Source of the DNA: Devosia psychrophila | Lineage (GTDB): Bacteria > Pseudomonadota > Alphaproteobacteria > Rhizobiales > Devosiaceae | DNA length: 64,000 nucleotides | Assembly (NCBI RefSeq): GCF_000971275.1 | Contig: NZ_LAPV01000129.1 | Location: forward strand, 107,068-171,067 | Reading direction: 5' to 3' | Position numbers and translations under genes: made by a program | Shown here: positions 54,190 to 64,000 of the stretch, one piece after another | Numbering within the stretch: position 1 is the first letter of the stretch | How the letters are laid out: every line of letters begins with the position of its first letter | Notes under the pieces: generated by a model | What the model was told of the DNA's origin: nothing | Seen by the model: the letters and a program-made list of their open reading frames with translations, nothing else | Databases searched by the model: none

Positions 54190-54789
54190 CTAATTAGAAT
54201 GCGGACTACCGTTACTAACCGTTGCCGCACTGACTTCCAGGCCATCCCGGAAGGCATTTAGATCGGCGTCAACCGAAGACGGTGCATCTAGCCAGTGCTT
54301 CATAGCAGTTCCGGTTGCGGGATCACGGGCTGGAATTGGGAGCATCATGATGCGTTTGACGGCATCGCGGCGCAGGTCTTCGGTCAGGTGGTCATGGCGC
54401 ATGTTGTCCCAGTCGCGGCCCTCGGGATACCCGCCGGCCATACTGACGTCATCGGAGTGACCGACCATCATGTGCGACACACCGGCCGGCATCACGATAA
54501 TGTCCCCGGTACTGACGCGCAGGATAGGGCCGCCACCACCAAAGATTTCCACATCCATCCAGCCCCGAGCAACCCCAAGACACTCATGGGTAGTGGAGTG
54601 GAAATGCCGGTAGGTATAGACGCCAGGGTAGTGCCAGTTGTTCAGCCAGCCATTTTCCCGAAACCGCGAGACGACACGCTCTTCGCCTCCCGCCGGAATG
54701 GCCAGGCGGTGCACCAGCAGCGGATAGCGGCTGTTCGGGATCATACCATTCGGCTTGGACCAGAATTGCTCGGTTTTGCTGGTCGTCAT
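54190..54789 (-). CDS. YjlB-like cupin, copy 2
   Basis: 199 residues. Blocks GWLNNW, YTYRHFHST, HECLGVA, GWMDVE, KRIMMLPIPARDP and DAPSSVDA are identical in copy 1, so the two are close paralogues. Last gene of the nine-gene minus-strand operon, one base after the UPF0303 gene. The 238 bp between the two cupins (53952-54189) contain no gene and no clear terminator. Confidence 0.85.
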   Translation of the reverse strand: MTTSKTEQFWSKPNGMIPNSRYPLLVHRLAIPAGGEERVVSRFRENGWLNNWHYPGVYTYRHFHSTTHECLGVARGWMDVEIFGGGGPILRVSTGDIIVMPAGVSHMMVGHSDDVSMAGGYPEGRDWDNMRHDHLTEDLRRDAVKRIMMLPIPARDPATGTAMKHWLDAPSSVDADLNAFRDGLEVSAATVSNGSPHSN

Positions 54790-54790
54790 C

Positions 54791-55270
54791 CTATTTCACT
54801 CCCGGGTCAGGCAACATCAGGCTCTCGATGGCGCTGACCACGAGATCGTGGTCCTCAACATCGGGCAAGCCACTCACCGCGGCTGCTCCAACGACCCCGA
54901 CACCCCGCACCACTATGGGCACGGCCCCGCCGCTGGCCGCGAAGTCGGCGCCGGGCAGGCGAAAGCGGTCATGGAAGTTCCAGCCATGCTGCTCGCATTG
55001 CAGGCGCATGTAGAGCGAGCTGCGATGGAAACGAAGCGCAACGGCCCGCTTTCGCCGCGTCCAATCCGGATTGTCCGGCGTGGCGCCTGGCAGCAGGGCG
55101 AAAAACACCACGGTATTGACGTGGCTGACTTCGATGGCGACCGGCAATGAACGCGCACTCGCCTCGAGCTGCATCCTGAGCCCTAGGGCCCACGCTGTCG
55201 CATAGTCGAAGCCCGTCAGTTGCAGCCGCTCCTGTTCACGTTCGAGATCGGCCAGGCTCGGCGTCATCAT
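54791..55270 (-). CDS. HbpS/UPF0303-family protein
   Basis: 159 residues. LPVAIEVSHVNTVVFFALLPGATPDNPDW and a FAASGGAVPIVVRGVGVVGAAAVSGLPDVEDH C-terminus are typical of UPF0303, now often named heme-degrading-domain protein because of distant similarity to HbpS/GlcG. A catabolic role next to sugar transporters is common but unproven. Two bases separate it from the isomerase gene. Confidence 0.85.
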   Translation of the reverse strand: MMTPSLADLEREQERLQLTGFDYATAWALGLRMQLEASARSLPVAIEVSHVNTVVFFALLPGATPDNPDWTRRKRAVALRFHRSSLYMRLQCEQHGWNFHDRFRLPGADFAASGGAVPIVVRGVGVVGAAAVSGLPDVEDHDLVVSAIESLMLPDPGVK

Positions 55271-55272
55271 GA

Positions 55273-56031
55273 CTAGACCCCCAAGGCCTTGAGGTGGTCG
55301 ATCGAGCGCTGTGCAAAACGCTGCCAGTCGCCGGGATTGTCGTGTTCGGTCACGATGTGATCAGCCTTGGTCCGGTGGAACAGCGGCACCAGGGCGGACC
55401 AGTCGATGATGCCGTCGCCGGTCGCGGTCCAGCCATCGTCGACCGTGGTGCCTTTGGGCGCCGTGTCCTTGGTCTGGATGGCAATGATGCGTTCGGCGTA
55501 GCGCTGCAGTTCAGCGGCCGGGTCGGCACAAGCCCGGGTGATCCAGCCGCAGTCGATTTCGAACCACACATCCGGACCGCCAGCCTCGAAGATATGGTCG
55601 ATGGGCCGGGTACCATCGGGCAGCGGGACATATTCGAAGTCGTGGTTATGCCACGCGACCTTGAGCCCGTGCGGGGCTGCCAACGCCGCGCCTTGCCCCA
55701 GCTTGCGTCCCAGTTCTTGCCAATAGTCGGATGTATTGCTGCGCTCCTCTGCCGTGACATAGGGCGGTATCATCACCTTGGCGCCCAGGGTCAGGGCAAT
55801 GTCGATGAAGCGGTTCGGCTCCTGCACCAGCCCGGCCAGCGGCATATGAAAACCATAACAAGCCAGGCCAGCGTCATCTAGCTGGCGCCGGAACAGTTTT
55901 GGATTAGCCTCGTAAGCCGGCAACCATGGCTCGATGGCGTCGTAGCCCATCGCCTTGAGCACTGGCAATTGCGCTGCCAGCGGCGGGAAATTGCGTGAGG
56001 AGTAGAGCTGGTAGGCGACGGGGTAAGTCAT
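55273..56031 (-). CDS. Sugar phosphate isomerase/epimerase
   Basis: 252 residues, AP-endonuclease 2-type TIM barrel. WLPAYEANPK, VAWHNHDFEYVPL (metal-binding His/Asp region) and WFEIDCGWITRA with IIAIQTKDTAP fit the IolE/xylose-isomerase-like family. It is not close to the 47.8-kb epimerase. It starts 27 bp after the VOC gene on the minus strand. Confidence 0.87.
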   Translation of the reverse strand: MTYPVAYQLYSSRNFPPLAAQLPVLKAMGYDAIEPWLPAYEANPKLFRRQLDDAGLACYGFHMPLAGLVQEPNRFIDIALTLGAKVMIPPYVTAEERSNTSDYWQELGRKLGQGAALAAPHGLKVAWHNHDFEYVPLPDGTRPIDHIFEAGGPDVWFEIDCGWITRACADPAAELQRYAERIIAIQTKDTAPKGTTVDDGWTATGDGIIDWSALVPLFHRTKADHIVTEHDNPGDWQRFAQRSIDHLKALGV

Positions 56032-56058
56032 GATCAGGCCTGTGAATTCGGACGTCTT

Positions 56059-56538
56059 TTAAGGCTGGGCTTCCTTGTCCTTGTCGAACTCGAGCAGTTC
56101 CACCATCACGCCGAGGTCCTTGACCGTGTCGTAATAGGCATAGCGGCCGTGGCTGCCGTCGAATTCGCCGCGTTGCAGCAGCTTGTGGCCCTTGGATTCG
56201 AGATAGGCATCGCGCTTGGTGAGGTTTCGGGTGCGGAAGGCGATGTGGTGGCAGCCGGGGCCCTTTTGTTCGAGCAGGTCGCGCCAGGCGCTTTTTTCCG
56301 GGCCAGGCTGCAAAAACTCGACATCGATATTGCCGAACTTGAACATCATGATGCGGCAGCCCACGTCAGCCGGCTGGCCATTGTAGATCGCCTTGGCTTC
56401 TTCAGGTTCGGCAGCCCGGCCTTCGGTCGGCATCGGCTTGCCGGTCAGGTCGGAAAACCACTCGGCGGATTTGACGACGTCGTCGGTGACAAAGCAGATC
56501 TGCATCACTTCGTCTTCATCAAGCAGGCGCTTGTCCAT
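56059..56538 (-). CDS. VOC-family (glyoxalase-like) protein
   Basis: 159 residues from ATG 56538. A VOC fold: MQICFVTDDVVKSAEWFSDLTG, NIDVEFLQP, CHHIAFRTRNL and VMVELLEF give the two paired modules with possible metal ligands His and Glu. Substrate unknown. It lies within the sugar operon, 70 bp downstream of the binding-protein gene. Confidence 0.84.
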   Translation of the reverse strand: MDKRLLDEDEVMQICFVTDDVVKSAEWFSDLTGKPMPTEGRAAEPEEAKAIYNGQPADVGCRIMMFKFGNIDVEFLQPGPEKSAWRDLLEQKGPGCHHIAFRTRNLTKRDAYLESKGHKLLQRGEFDGSHGRYAYYDTVKDLGVMVELLEFDKDKEAQP

Positions 56539-56608
56539 TTTTTCGGTCCTTTGCTGTGAGGGAGGCCGGCGGCCCAGACGAGTCGCCGGCCCAGGGAGGG
56601 ACTCGTAA

Positions 56609-57856
56609 TCAGCCCAGGATGGTGTCGTAATTTTCATGCATCTGGGCGATGGCGTCTTCGACGCTCATGTTGGGATCGCTCCAGAAGTTGAAAACCACAT
56701 TCCAGATCGAATCCTGCCAATCGGCGTCGGCAGTATTGTGCGGGTTCTGCACCTGCTGAGCGGGGTCTTCGAGAATGGAAAGCACCTTAGTCGAGCAGGC
56801 ATCCAGGCTTTCGGCCGGCGCGTCCAAGCGGACCGGGGTCGAGCCCTTGGCTGCAGCGAACTTGGCTTGTTCACCCGGATCGAGCACTTCGGCGGCGAAG
56901 TCGAGTTCAGCTGTCTTGACGTCATCGGCAGTGCCGCCGAGCAGGCCCCAGGCGTCGACCGTGACGACGACGGCCTGCGCACCGGGGATTTCGATACAGC
57001 CGAAATCGGTGCCGGCGACCTTTTTGGCGCCAAGCCATTCGCCCTTCATCCAGTCACCATGAATTTGCATCAGCGCCTTGCCGGTGATGACCTCGTTGGT
57101 GGTCTCGTTCCAGGGGCGGTTCTGCGCCTCGGGACCCGCCTCATTGGCAAACAGGCGCAGTGTTTCGAGGGTCTTGGCAAAAGCTGGATCATCGAGCGCC
57201 GTGGGATCGACTTCCTCGCCGTAGATCCGTTTGTAGATGTCGGGGCCGGCGACGGCCGCGACCAGCGCATGGGTCAGGTAGCCGACCTGAAATGGCTGGC
57301 TGCCGACTGCAAGCGGGGCATAGCCGGCGTCGCGGATTTTCTGGAAATCGGCGAACATCGCATCGACAGATGTCCAGGCCGTGGGATCCACTCCGGCCGC
57401 CTTGGCGACTTCCATGTTGTAATAGACCATGCCGTCGATATGGAGCGCCTGCGGCACCTTGACGATTTCGCCATCGACCGAGATTGAGGCAGCGACGGCT
57501 GCAGGGAGCTTGTCGACGATGCCCTGTTCGTTGAACCACTGCGTCAGCGGAAATCCAAGTCCCATGCCGGCAATGTCGCGATAGACGCCGGGATTGGATT
57601 CCATGAAGACGTTGGGTGGTTGACCGCCGGTGATCAGGCTCATCAGGTTGACGTTGGAGCCGGTATCATGCGGGATGGCGATGTCGGTCCAGGTATGGCC
57701 CTTCGCTTCAAGGCCGGCCTTGATAACGTTGAGGGCTGCAATTTCAGGCGGCGCAGACCAGCTGTGGTAGATGACCAGATCGGTCGCCATGGCACCAAAC
57801 GAGGCGGTGCTGAGCAACAGGCCGGCGACCAAGCCGGCAAGTCTTTTGGTAGACAT
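56609..57856 (-). CDS. Sugar ABC transporter substrate-binding protein (SBP_bac_1)
   Basis: 415 residues. Signal peptide to about residue 24 (LLLSTASFGAMA). Family 1 extracellular solute-binding protein: DIAIPHDTGSNVNLMSLITGGQPPNVF and KALMQIHGDWMKGEW are typical blocks. Ligand is probably a mono- or oligosaccharide. It follows the ATPase gene by 22 bp. Confidence 0.92.
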   Translation of the reverse strand: MSTKRLAGLVAGLLLSTASFGAMATDLVIYHSWSAPPEIAALNVIKAGLEAKGHTWTDIAIPHDTGSNVNLMSLITGGQPPNVFMESNPGVYRDIAGMGLGFPLTQWFNEQGIVDKLPAAVAASISVDGEIVKVPQALHIDGMVYYNMEVAKAAGVDPTAWTSVDAMFADFQKIRDAGYAPLAVGSQPFQVGYLTHALVAAVAGPDIYKRIYGEEVDPTALDDPAFAKTLETLRLFANEAGPEAQNRPWNETTNEVITGKALMQIHGDWMKGEWLGAKKVAGTDFGCIEIPGAQAVVVTVDAWGLLGGTADDVKTAELDFAAEVLDPGEQAKFAAAKGSTPVRLDAPAESLDACSTKVLSILEDPAQQVQNPHNTADADWQDSIWNVVFNFWSDPNMSVEDAIAQMHENYDTILG

Positions 57857-57878
57857 CGTTCTCTCTCCCTTGTTGTTC

Positions 57879-58973
<1,095 letters not shown>

Positions 58974-58978
58974 ATCGA

Positions 58979-59911
58979 TCAACCCTTGATGGCGCCGGCG
59001 GTAATGCCCTGGACGAAGAGCTTGCCGACGAAGAAATAGATGACGAGGGGTGGAATGGCGGTAAGCAGGGCCGCGGCCATGTTGTCGTTGTAGCGGACCG
59101 TGCCGGTCGAAATGGTGATGAGGTTGGCCAGGTTCACCGTCATTGGCTGGGCGCCCATGCCGCCAAAGGTCACGCCGATCAGGTAATCGTTCCAGATAGA
59201 GGTGATTTGCAGGATCAGCACCACGATCAGGATATTGCCGCTCATGGGCAGGACGATCTCGAAGAAGATCTTCCAGAACGATCCGCTATCCATGACGGCA
59301 GCGCTCATGATCTCCTGCGGAATATCCTTGTAGTAATTCCGGAAGATCAGCGTCAGCACCGGCATGGCCAGCACCGCATGGATAATCGCCACGCCCCAGA
59401 TGCTGCCATAGACCTTGAGCGTGGCGGTCATCGAGATCAGCGGGAACATGATGATCTGGAACGGCACGAAGGCGCAGATGAAGAGGATGAACAGGAATGG
59501 CCCGGCCCATTTGACGTTCCACAGCGCCAGCGCATAGCCGGTGACGATGGACAGCCCGATCGACAGGATCAGCGAGGGAACAAGGATAAAGACCGAATTC
59601 CAAAACCCGACCTTGAGCCCCTCGCAGCGCGTGCCCGAACAGGCCGAGTTCCAGGCATGGTCCCAAGCCTCCAGCGTCCAGATATTGGGCAGCGCGAACA
59701 TGGTGCCTTCGCGAATCTGGTCCATCGTTTTGAACGAGGTGACCACCACTACATAGAGCGGGATGCAGAAGAACAGGGCGCAGATGGAGAGGAAAACAAT
59801 GACGGCGACGGAACGGCCGGTAATGGCCTTCTTCTTGCGCGGGAAATACGGTGCGCTGCGGACGGCGATATCGGCGCCGAGGGCTCTCTGGGCCATGGTC
59901 AAGTCGTTCAT
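58979..59911 (-). CDS. MalG-type sugar ABC permease
   Basis: 310 residues from ATG 59911, which overlaps the MalF-type stop as ATGA; the ATG at 59941 would overlap more and is less likely. Six helices; EAA loop [23 protein letters not shown], followed by the IWNDYL motif usual in MalG proteins. Confidence 0.93.
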   Translation of the reverse strand: MNDLTMAQRALGADIAVRSAPYFPRKKKAITGRSVAVIVFLSICALFFCIPLYVVVVTSFKTMDQIREGTMFALPNIWTLEAWDHAWNSACSGTRCEGLKVGFWNSVFILVPSLILSIGLSIVTGYALALWNVKWAGPFLFILFICAFVPFQIIMFPLISMTATLKVYGSIWGVAIIHAVLAMPVLTLIFRNYYKDIPQEIMSAAVMDSGSFWKIFFEIVLPMSGNILIVVLILQITSIWNDYLIGVTFGGMGAQPMTVNLANLITISTGTVRYNDNMAAALLTAIPPLVIYFFVGKLFVQGITAGAIKG

Positions 59912-60801
59912 TTGGCTGCTCCATGGCGTTGCTGCTGCCAAGCCGTCAACATCACCAACGGCAGGAAAATTACGGCGGTGATCAGCAGCATCAGCACGGC
60001 TGCTGCCGAGGCAAATCCGAGATTACCCTTGGCCGACAGCGCCTGGATGGTGAAATAGGCCGGTACATAAGTTGACTGGCCGGGACCACCATTGGTCATG
60101 GCGACGATGACGTCGTAGGCCTTGATGACGCCGAGCGAGAGCAGGATGGCACAGGTGACGAAAGTGAACTTCATCATCGGGATGATGATTTCGGTATAGA
60201 GCCTGAACAGGCCGACGCCATCGAGCCGCGCGGCGCTCCAGATTTCCGAATTGATGGATTTAAGACCTGCCAGCATCAGCGCCATATAGAAGCCGGCACT
60301 CTGCCAGACCGAGGCTAGAATGACGCCATACATCGCGGTCTCGGGCCGGGCGAGCCAGCTGGCATTGACCCAGGTCAGGCCGATGGAATGGATGAAATGC
60401 TCGGCGCCCAGTTCGGGATTGAAGATCCAGCGCCAGGCGGCGCCGGTCACGATCAGCGAAATGGCGAGGGGATAAAGAAATACCGTGCGGAAAATGCTCT
60501 CCCCGCGCTTCTCGCGGTCGATCATGGCGGCGAGAATAAAGCCGAAGACGATGGCGAGCGCACTGCCAAGACCCAAGACAATCAGGTTTTGCAGCGAAAT
60601 CAGCCAGGCGTCGTCGTTGAACAGGCGCTGATACTGCCGGCCCCATTCAGACCAGTCGATAGCGTAATCCGGCAGCCGGCGGCTGCGGGTCAGCGACAGA
60701 TAGACGGTCCACAGGATGGCACCAATGAAGGCTACCAGCGTCACCAGTCCAGCCGGCAGCAATGCCAGTTGGGGTGACCATCGGCTCCACCGAAAGGTCA
60801 T
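59908..60801 (-). CDS. MalF-type sugar ABC permease
   Basis: 297 residues, six helices. EAA loop EIWSAARLDGVGLFRLYTEIIIPMM. First gene of the minus-strand operon: malF-, malG-, malK-like, binding protein, VOC, isomerase, UPF0303, cupin. The 188 bp to the divergent aldo/keto reductase start have no gene and should hold both promoters. Confidence 0.93.
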   Translation of the reverse strand: MTFRWSRWSPQLALLPAGLVTLVAFIGAILWTVYLSLTRSRRLPDYAIDWSEWGRQYQRLFNDDAWLISLQNLIVLGLGSALAIVFGFILAAMIDREKRGESIFRTVFLYPLAISLIVTGAAWRWIFNPELGAEHFIHSIGLTWVNASWLARPETAMYGVILASVWQSAGFYMALMLAGLKSINSEIWSAARLDGVGLFRLYTEIIIPMMKFTFVTCAILLSLGVIKAYDVIVAMTNGGPGQSTYVPAYFTIQALSAKGNLGFASAAAVLMLLITAVIFLPLVMLTAWQQQRHGAAK

Positions 60802-60989
60802 GCACGTCCTCCCTTACACGTCGCGGCGGATTGATCCGCTCTTCGTCGTGACGACCCCTTGCGAGCCGTATTATCGTTAAACTTGATTTATGCCGTTCCA
60901 TCCGTCAATAGATTTTAGCTTGGTGATTGGATGTTTTAACCGTTGGCTGCTGGTGGACTGCGATGCGTGACTGCGTGGGAGGACAAAAT

Positions 60990-61805
60990 ATGAAGCTAAA
61001 TCAGGATAATATCCCCAAAATGGGGTTCGGCACCTATGACCGAAAAGGCGAGGCCGGAATTTCCGCTATTCTGGTGGCGCTCGAAACGGGCTATCGCCAT
61101 CTCGACACCGCCCAAGACTACGGAACCGAAAAAGAAGTTGGTCAGGCTGTGCAGCGTTCGGGCCTGGACCGTGACGATGTGTTCCTCACCACCAAAATTG
61201 CTAACGGCAGCCTTGGCAAGGGCGCTCTGATCCCATCGCTGCGGGAAAGCCTTGATAACCTGCAGATCGATCAGTTGGATCTGACGCTGATCCATTGGCC
61301 ATCGCCCAATAACGCAATCGCGCTGCCGGTGTATATCGAGCAACTGGCCGAGGCACATGCCATGGGCCTGACTCGCATGGTCGGAGTTTCCAACTTTACT
61401 ATCGCCCTGCTCAAAGAGGCCCAAACTATCCTCGGCGACCTGCCGATCGCTAATAATCAGTTCGAACTCAACCCGTTAATGCAGAACAAAAATCTAGCAA
61501 GTTATTGTAAAAACACAGGAATCTCCGTTACATGTTATCTGCCGATTGCCCGCGGTATCCTGGGTGACGTTCCCGCCATCGCCGAAATCGCCGCACGTCA
61601 CGATGCCACGCCAGAGCAGGTGGCCTTGGCCTTCGAGTTCGCCAAAGGCTACATCGCCATTCCAACCTCCAGCAAAGCCGAGCGCATCTGCAGCAATTTT
61701 CTGGCAACGAAATTGACGTTGTCCGAGCAAGACATCAGCGCCATCGAAACGGTGGATCGCGGCCAGCGAGTCATTGACCCGGAGTGGGGTCCCGACTGGG
61801 ATTGA
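60990..61805 (+). CDS. Aldo/keto reductase (DkgB-like)
   Basis: 271 residues from ATG 60990, with GGGAGGA at 60977-60983. NADPH-dependent carbonyl reductase: HLDTAQDYGTEKEVG gives Asp and Tyr of the tetrad, LTLIHWPSP the His; the C-terminal IPTSSKAER binds the cofactor phosphate. Similar in length to 2,5-diketo-D-gluconate reductase B. It is divergent from the transport operon and likely acts on the same sugar. Confidence 0.9.
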   Translation: MKLNQDNIPKMGFGTYDRKGEAGISAILVALETGYRHLDTAQDYGTEKEVGQAVQRSGLDRDDVFLTTKIANGSLGKGALIPSLRESLDNLQIDQLDLTLIHWPSPNNAIALPVYIEQLAEAHAMGLTRMVGVSNFTIALLKEAQTILGDLPIANNQFELNPLMQNKNLASYCKNTGISVTCYLPIARGILGDVPAIAEIAARHDATPEQVALAFEFAKGYIAIPTSSKAERICSNFLATKLTLSEQDISAIETVDRGQRVIDPEWGPDWD

Positions 61806-61821
61806 ACTTTTTCGAGCCCCG

Positions 61822-61856
61822 TTGACAAGGTCGTTTATTGAGATGATAGCTTGTCA
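61822..61856 (+). promoter_or_regulatory. Candidate promoter with overlapping palindrome
   Basis: TTGACA at 61822-61827 can act as -35. TGACAAG (61823-61829) and CTTGTCA (61850-61856) form an inverted repeat over it, a possible operator for the nearby LacI protein. The -10 is not clear. Upstream of the VOC gene at 61965. Confidence 0.35.
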
Positions 61857-61964
61857 TATTAACGTTCCTACAAGGTCACCCTTGTTGACATATCGGAGCG
61901 GTCTGCCCGCGCCTGCGGGCAGATAGTAATCAGCTATGCCGCAATGTCGGCCGGAGAAAATCAT

Positions 61965-62408
61965 ATGAAGGGCATTACCAGTCTCGGGCACGTCGCGATT
62001 AACGTGATCGACCTCGAAAAGTCGCTCGATTACTACGTAAACAAGCTCGGCTTTCCCGAAATGCTGCGGCTCAAGCGCGACGACGGCGAAACGTGGCTGG
62101 TCTATTTGCGCATCACCGACGAGCAGTATCTCGAGATCTTCCCAGGCGCTGAAAACGACCGGGCACCGGCCAGTTGGCACACCAATGGCATGACCCACAT
62201 GTGCTGGACGATCGATGACCTGGACGCGACGGTGGCGCGCATAAAGTCGACCGGCATCACGCTGCTGTCCGAACCTAGCAAGGGCCTCGATGGCAACCGC
62301 CAAGCCTGGCTTGAAGATCCGGATGGGAACCGGATCGAACTGATGGAGATGCACCCCGATTGCCTGCAGTATCAGGCAATCAAGCGGCTACACGCTGAAG
62401 GCGTCTAG
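61965..62408 (+). CDS. VOC-family (glyoxalase-like) protein
   Basis: 147 residues from ATG 61965, with GGAG ten bases in front. SLGHVAINVIDLEKSLDYYVNKLGF opens the first module with a metal-binding His; MTHMCWTIDDLDA and NRIELMEMHP give the second His and the Glu. Substrate unknown; located between the aldo/keto reductase and lacI genes, both on the same strand. Confidence 0.86.
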   Translation: MKGITSLGHVAINVIDLEKSLDYYVNKLGFPEMLRLKRDDGETWLVYLRITDEQYLEIFPGAENDRAPASWHTNGMTHMCWTIDDLDATVARIKSTGITLLSEPSKGLDGNRQAWLEDPDGNRIELMEMHPDCLQYQAIKRLHAEGV

Positions 62409-62527
62409 TCTGCTGCCGGTTCCAGCTTGTATTATCGCCCATGACTTTGATCTGGTCTTGCTTGCCGAGTGAATCGGCATATTGGGCAGCCTGTGCCGTT
62501 AACAGGGTTTTCGGATAGGTTGAAGTC

Positions 62528-63550
62528 ATGGGCAAATCCCCCATTCGTTTGAAGGACATCGCGGACCGGACCGGTTTTTCCGTCAATACGGTGTCATTGG
62601 CACTGCGACAAAGTCCGCGCATCCCCGAAGAGACCTCGTTGCGCATTCGCGAAGCAGCGGAAGCGCTCAACTATCTGCCCAACCATGTCGCCAAGTCGCT
62701 GGTTAACCGCGAGACCAAGACCATCGGGTTGGTGTTGACCGACATTACCAATCCGGCCCTGACACAGGTGGCACAAGCCATCGAGATGGCATTATCGACG
62801 CGTGGCTATTCCACGCTTTTTGCCACCTCCAATAATGACCTCGAAGAGGAAAAGCGCGTTATCGAAGTGTTTCGCTCCCGACAGGTGGACGGAATGCTGA
62901 TCTATCCTCGCAGTCACCGCGAACTGGCCCATATCCGCCGGCTGCGGCAAGCGGGTTACCCCGTTGTGCTGCTGGTGGGGGACCCAGATGCCGGCATTGA
63001 CGCGGTCTGTGTGGATGAACGGCGAGGCGCCTATCGAGCGGTGCGTCATCTCATCGATATTGGCCATAGTCGGATCGGCATCATCGACACCTCCAATGCC
63101 AAGGGAAATCTCGAAAAGCGCGACGGCTATACTCAGGCGCATCAGGAGGCCGGCATTTTGGTCGACATGGAATTGCTGGCAGATCCGCTCGGCAATTCGG
63201 TTATTCGAGGATATTGGGCGATGGATCGCCTGATGAGCATGCCGGTTCGGCCAACGGCGGTATTTGCAGCCAACGATTCCCTGGCCATTGGCGCCTTGCG
63301 CTGGACTCAGAAAAACAATCTGCGCGTACCCAAGGACGTTGCCATCATTGGCTTCGACAATATCGAGTTTGCCGAGCATGCGGCGACGCCGATCTCATCG
63401 GTTAAATACGAAGTCGAGATGGTGACCGAGCTGGCGGTGGAGCGCCTGCTGCAGTTGATAGCTGCGCCAGATGGCCTGCCCAAGCCGCGTGTGACCATGA
63501 TCGATCCCGAACTGATCGTGCGCGACAGCACGGCAGGCAGGGGAGACTAG
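62528..63550 (+). CDS. LacI-family transcriptional regulator
   Basis: 340 residues. N-terminal HTH IRLKDIADRTGFSVNTVSLALR and hinge helix HVAKSLVNR, then a periplasmic-binding-protein-like effector domain (IGLVLTDITNPALTQVAQAIE; VFAANDSLAIGAL). Probably represses the flanking sugar genes, with a sugar as inducer. It ends 139 bp before degraded DNA. Confidence 0.94.
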   Translation: MGKSPIRLKDIADRTGFSVNTVSLALRQSPRIPEETSLRIREAAEALNYLPNHVAKSLVNRETKTIGLVLTDITNPALTQVAQAIEMALSTRGYSTLFATSNNDLEEEKRVIEVFRSRQVDGMLIYPRSHRELAHIRRLRQAGYPVVLLVGDPDAGIDAVCVDERRGAYRAVRHLIDIGHSRIGIIDTSNAKGNLEKRDGYTQAHQEAGILVDMELLADPLGNSVIRGYWAMDRLMSMPVRPTAVFAANDSLAIGALRWTQKNNLRVPKDVAIIGFDNIEFAEHAATPISSVKYEVEMVTELAVERLLQLIAAPDGLPKPRVTMIDPELIVRDSTAGRGD

Positions 63551-63688
63551 CTAAGGCAACTCAGCTTTGGTTTTTTGAGGAGGAACAAAAAATCTAAGCG
63601 TAAAAGTCACGGGTGCGTCCCAGGCGCTGGTATTGGAACAGCCCGATCCTCATGAAGCAGACGCAATTGTAAACCGGCCCGCCACTTC

Positions 63689-63855
63689 GTGATCACCGAG
63701 CAGACGCCGGCGGTCAATCCTCACTTGCCCTGCAGCCAGGCCAAGATTGCCTGTGAAAAGGTGCTTGCAAAGGCTGGCAGCCTGCCACGGACCATCGTGC
63801 GGCCGAGTCAAACCGTGCGAACCGGGCTTCCGATCATGATGGGCGACAGCGACAT
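63689..63855 (+). pseudogene. NAD-dependent epimerase/dehydratase fragment
   Basis: About 55 codons in one frame: VITEQTPAVNPHLPCSQAKI, ACEKVLAKAG, then PRTIVRPSQTVRTGLP, the region with SxxK-type helix and IVRPS loop of NAD-dependent epimerases. There is no N-terminal Rossmann part upstream, and it ends where the IS21 fragment starts. The 138 bp between lacI and this remnant show nothing coding. Confidence 0.65.
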
Positions 63856-64000
63856 GCCGGATTGCAGAACTCGGGTTCGAACAGATAATGGCTGGCCATC
63901 GCCGCGAACCGGGCGTTGACCTGCCGGGCTTTGCCGGAGCCGATCCGATCGACCGCAGTCTTCATGTTGTCGAAGATGCCGCGACGGGGGACGCCGCCCA
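63834..64000 (-). mobile_element. IS21-family transposase IstA fragment (runs off the right edge)
   Basis: Minus-strand frame entering from the right edge: GGVPRRGIFDNMKTAVD, GKARQVNARFAAMASHYLFE, PEFCNPA, a characteristic IstA stretch in the integrase core. The similarity ends at about 63856, then the frame reaches a stop at 63834-63836. So the 3' part of istA and any istB are missing on this side. Confidence 0.8.

Noticed and set aside
62380..62670. Minus-strand frame over the lacI start
   Set aside because: Antisense to the conserved HTH of the LacI protein; no independent support.

Overview
The window looks like chromosome of a high-GC alphaproteobacterium of the order Hyphomicrobiales, most probably Devosia or a close relative. 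This is inferred from gene content and neighbourhoods: DUF2125 beside tyrA-hisC, ftsE-ftsX with a divergent MJ0042 zinc-ribbon protein, CpdR, argH divergent from a TlpA-type thioredoxin, a HIG1-type twin-membrane protein beside PduO, and a dispersed GACGCATGTC-type repeat common in this order. No rRNA, tRNA, CRISPR array or replication origin was seen.

Positions 1-35,900 are mainly housekeeping core. They carry the 3' part of pyruvate carboxylase with a textbook terminator, ispG, ispA, mtgA, tyrA-hisC, gloB, fumC, rpmF, plsC, ftsEX, cpdR, lysA, argH, a GGDEF protein, a cobalamin adenosyltransferase, gluQ and dsbB-like genes. Between them lie two small toxin-antitoxin pairs (4.5-5.0 kb and 33.9-34.4 kb), two ChaC paralogues, several families of intergenic inverted repeats, an IS30 transposase stump (14.8-15.1 kb), and a DNA-3-methyladenine glycosylase gene split by one in-frame ochre codon (31.85-32.5 kb).

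Positions 36,200-38,000 are a decayed mobile region. The 5' end of an IS1182-type transposase abuts a frameshifted tniQ pseudogene that still has what looks like its own terminator.

Positions 38,088-45,999 hold one compact seven-gene minus-strand operon, with nearly all junctions overlapping. It encodes a cytoplasmic AmiC-like amide sensor, an AmiR-like ANTAR antiterminator, a Dpp/Opp-type ABC importer (two permeases, binding protein, double ATPase) and an acetamidase/formamidase. It reads as an amide-sensing, importing and hydrolysing unit. The leader contains two mutually exclusive hairpins that could be the ANTAR target.

Positions 46,468-63,550 are a carbohydrate island. An AraC regulator is divergent from a plus-strand operon with a ketose 3-epimerase-like TIM barrel, a ribose-type ABC importer, a binding protein and a cupin. 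Convergent to it is a nine-gene minus-strand operon with a MalFGK/UgpC-type importer, a VOC protein, a second TIM-barrel isomerase, an HbpS/UPF0303 protein and a second, closely related cupin. An aldo/keto reductase, another VOC protein and a LacI repressor close the island. The two operons carry parallel accessory enzymes, so they probably handle related sugars.

The right edge (63,689-64,000) is again broken DNA: a piece of an NAD-dependent epimerase gene cut by an IS21 istA fragment that runs off the window.
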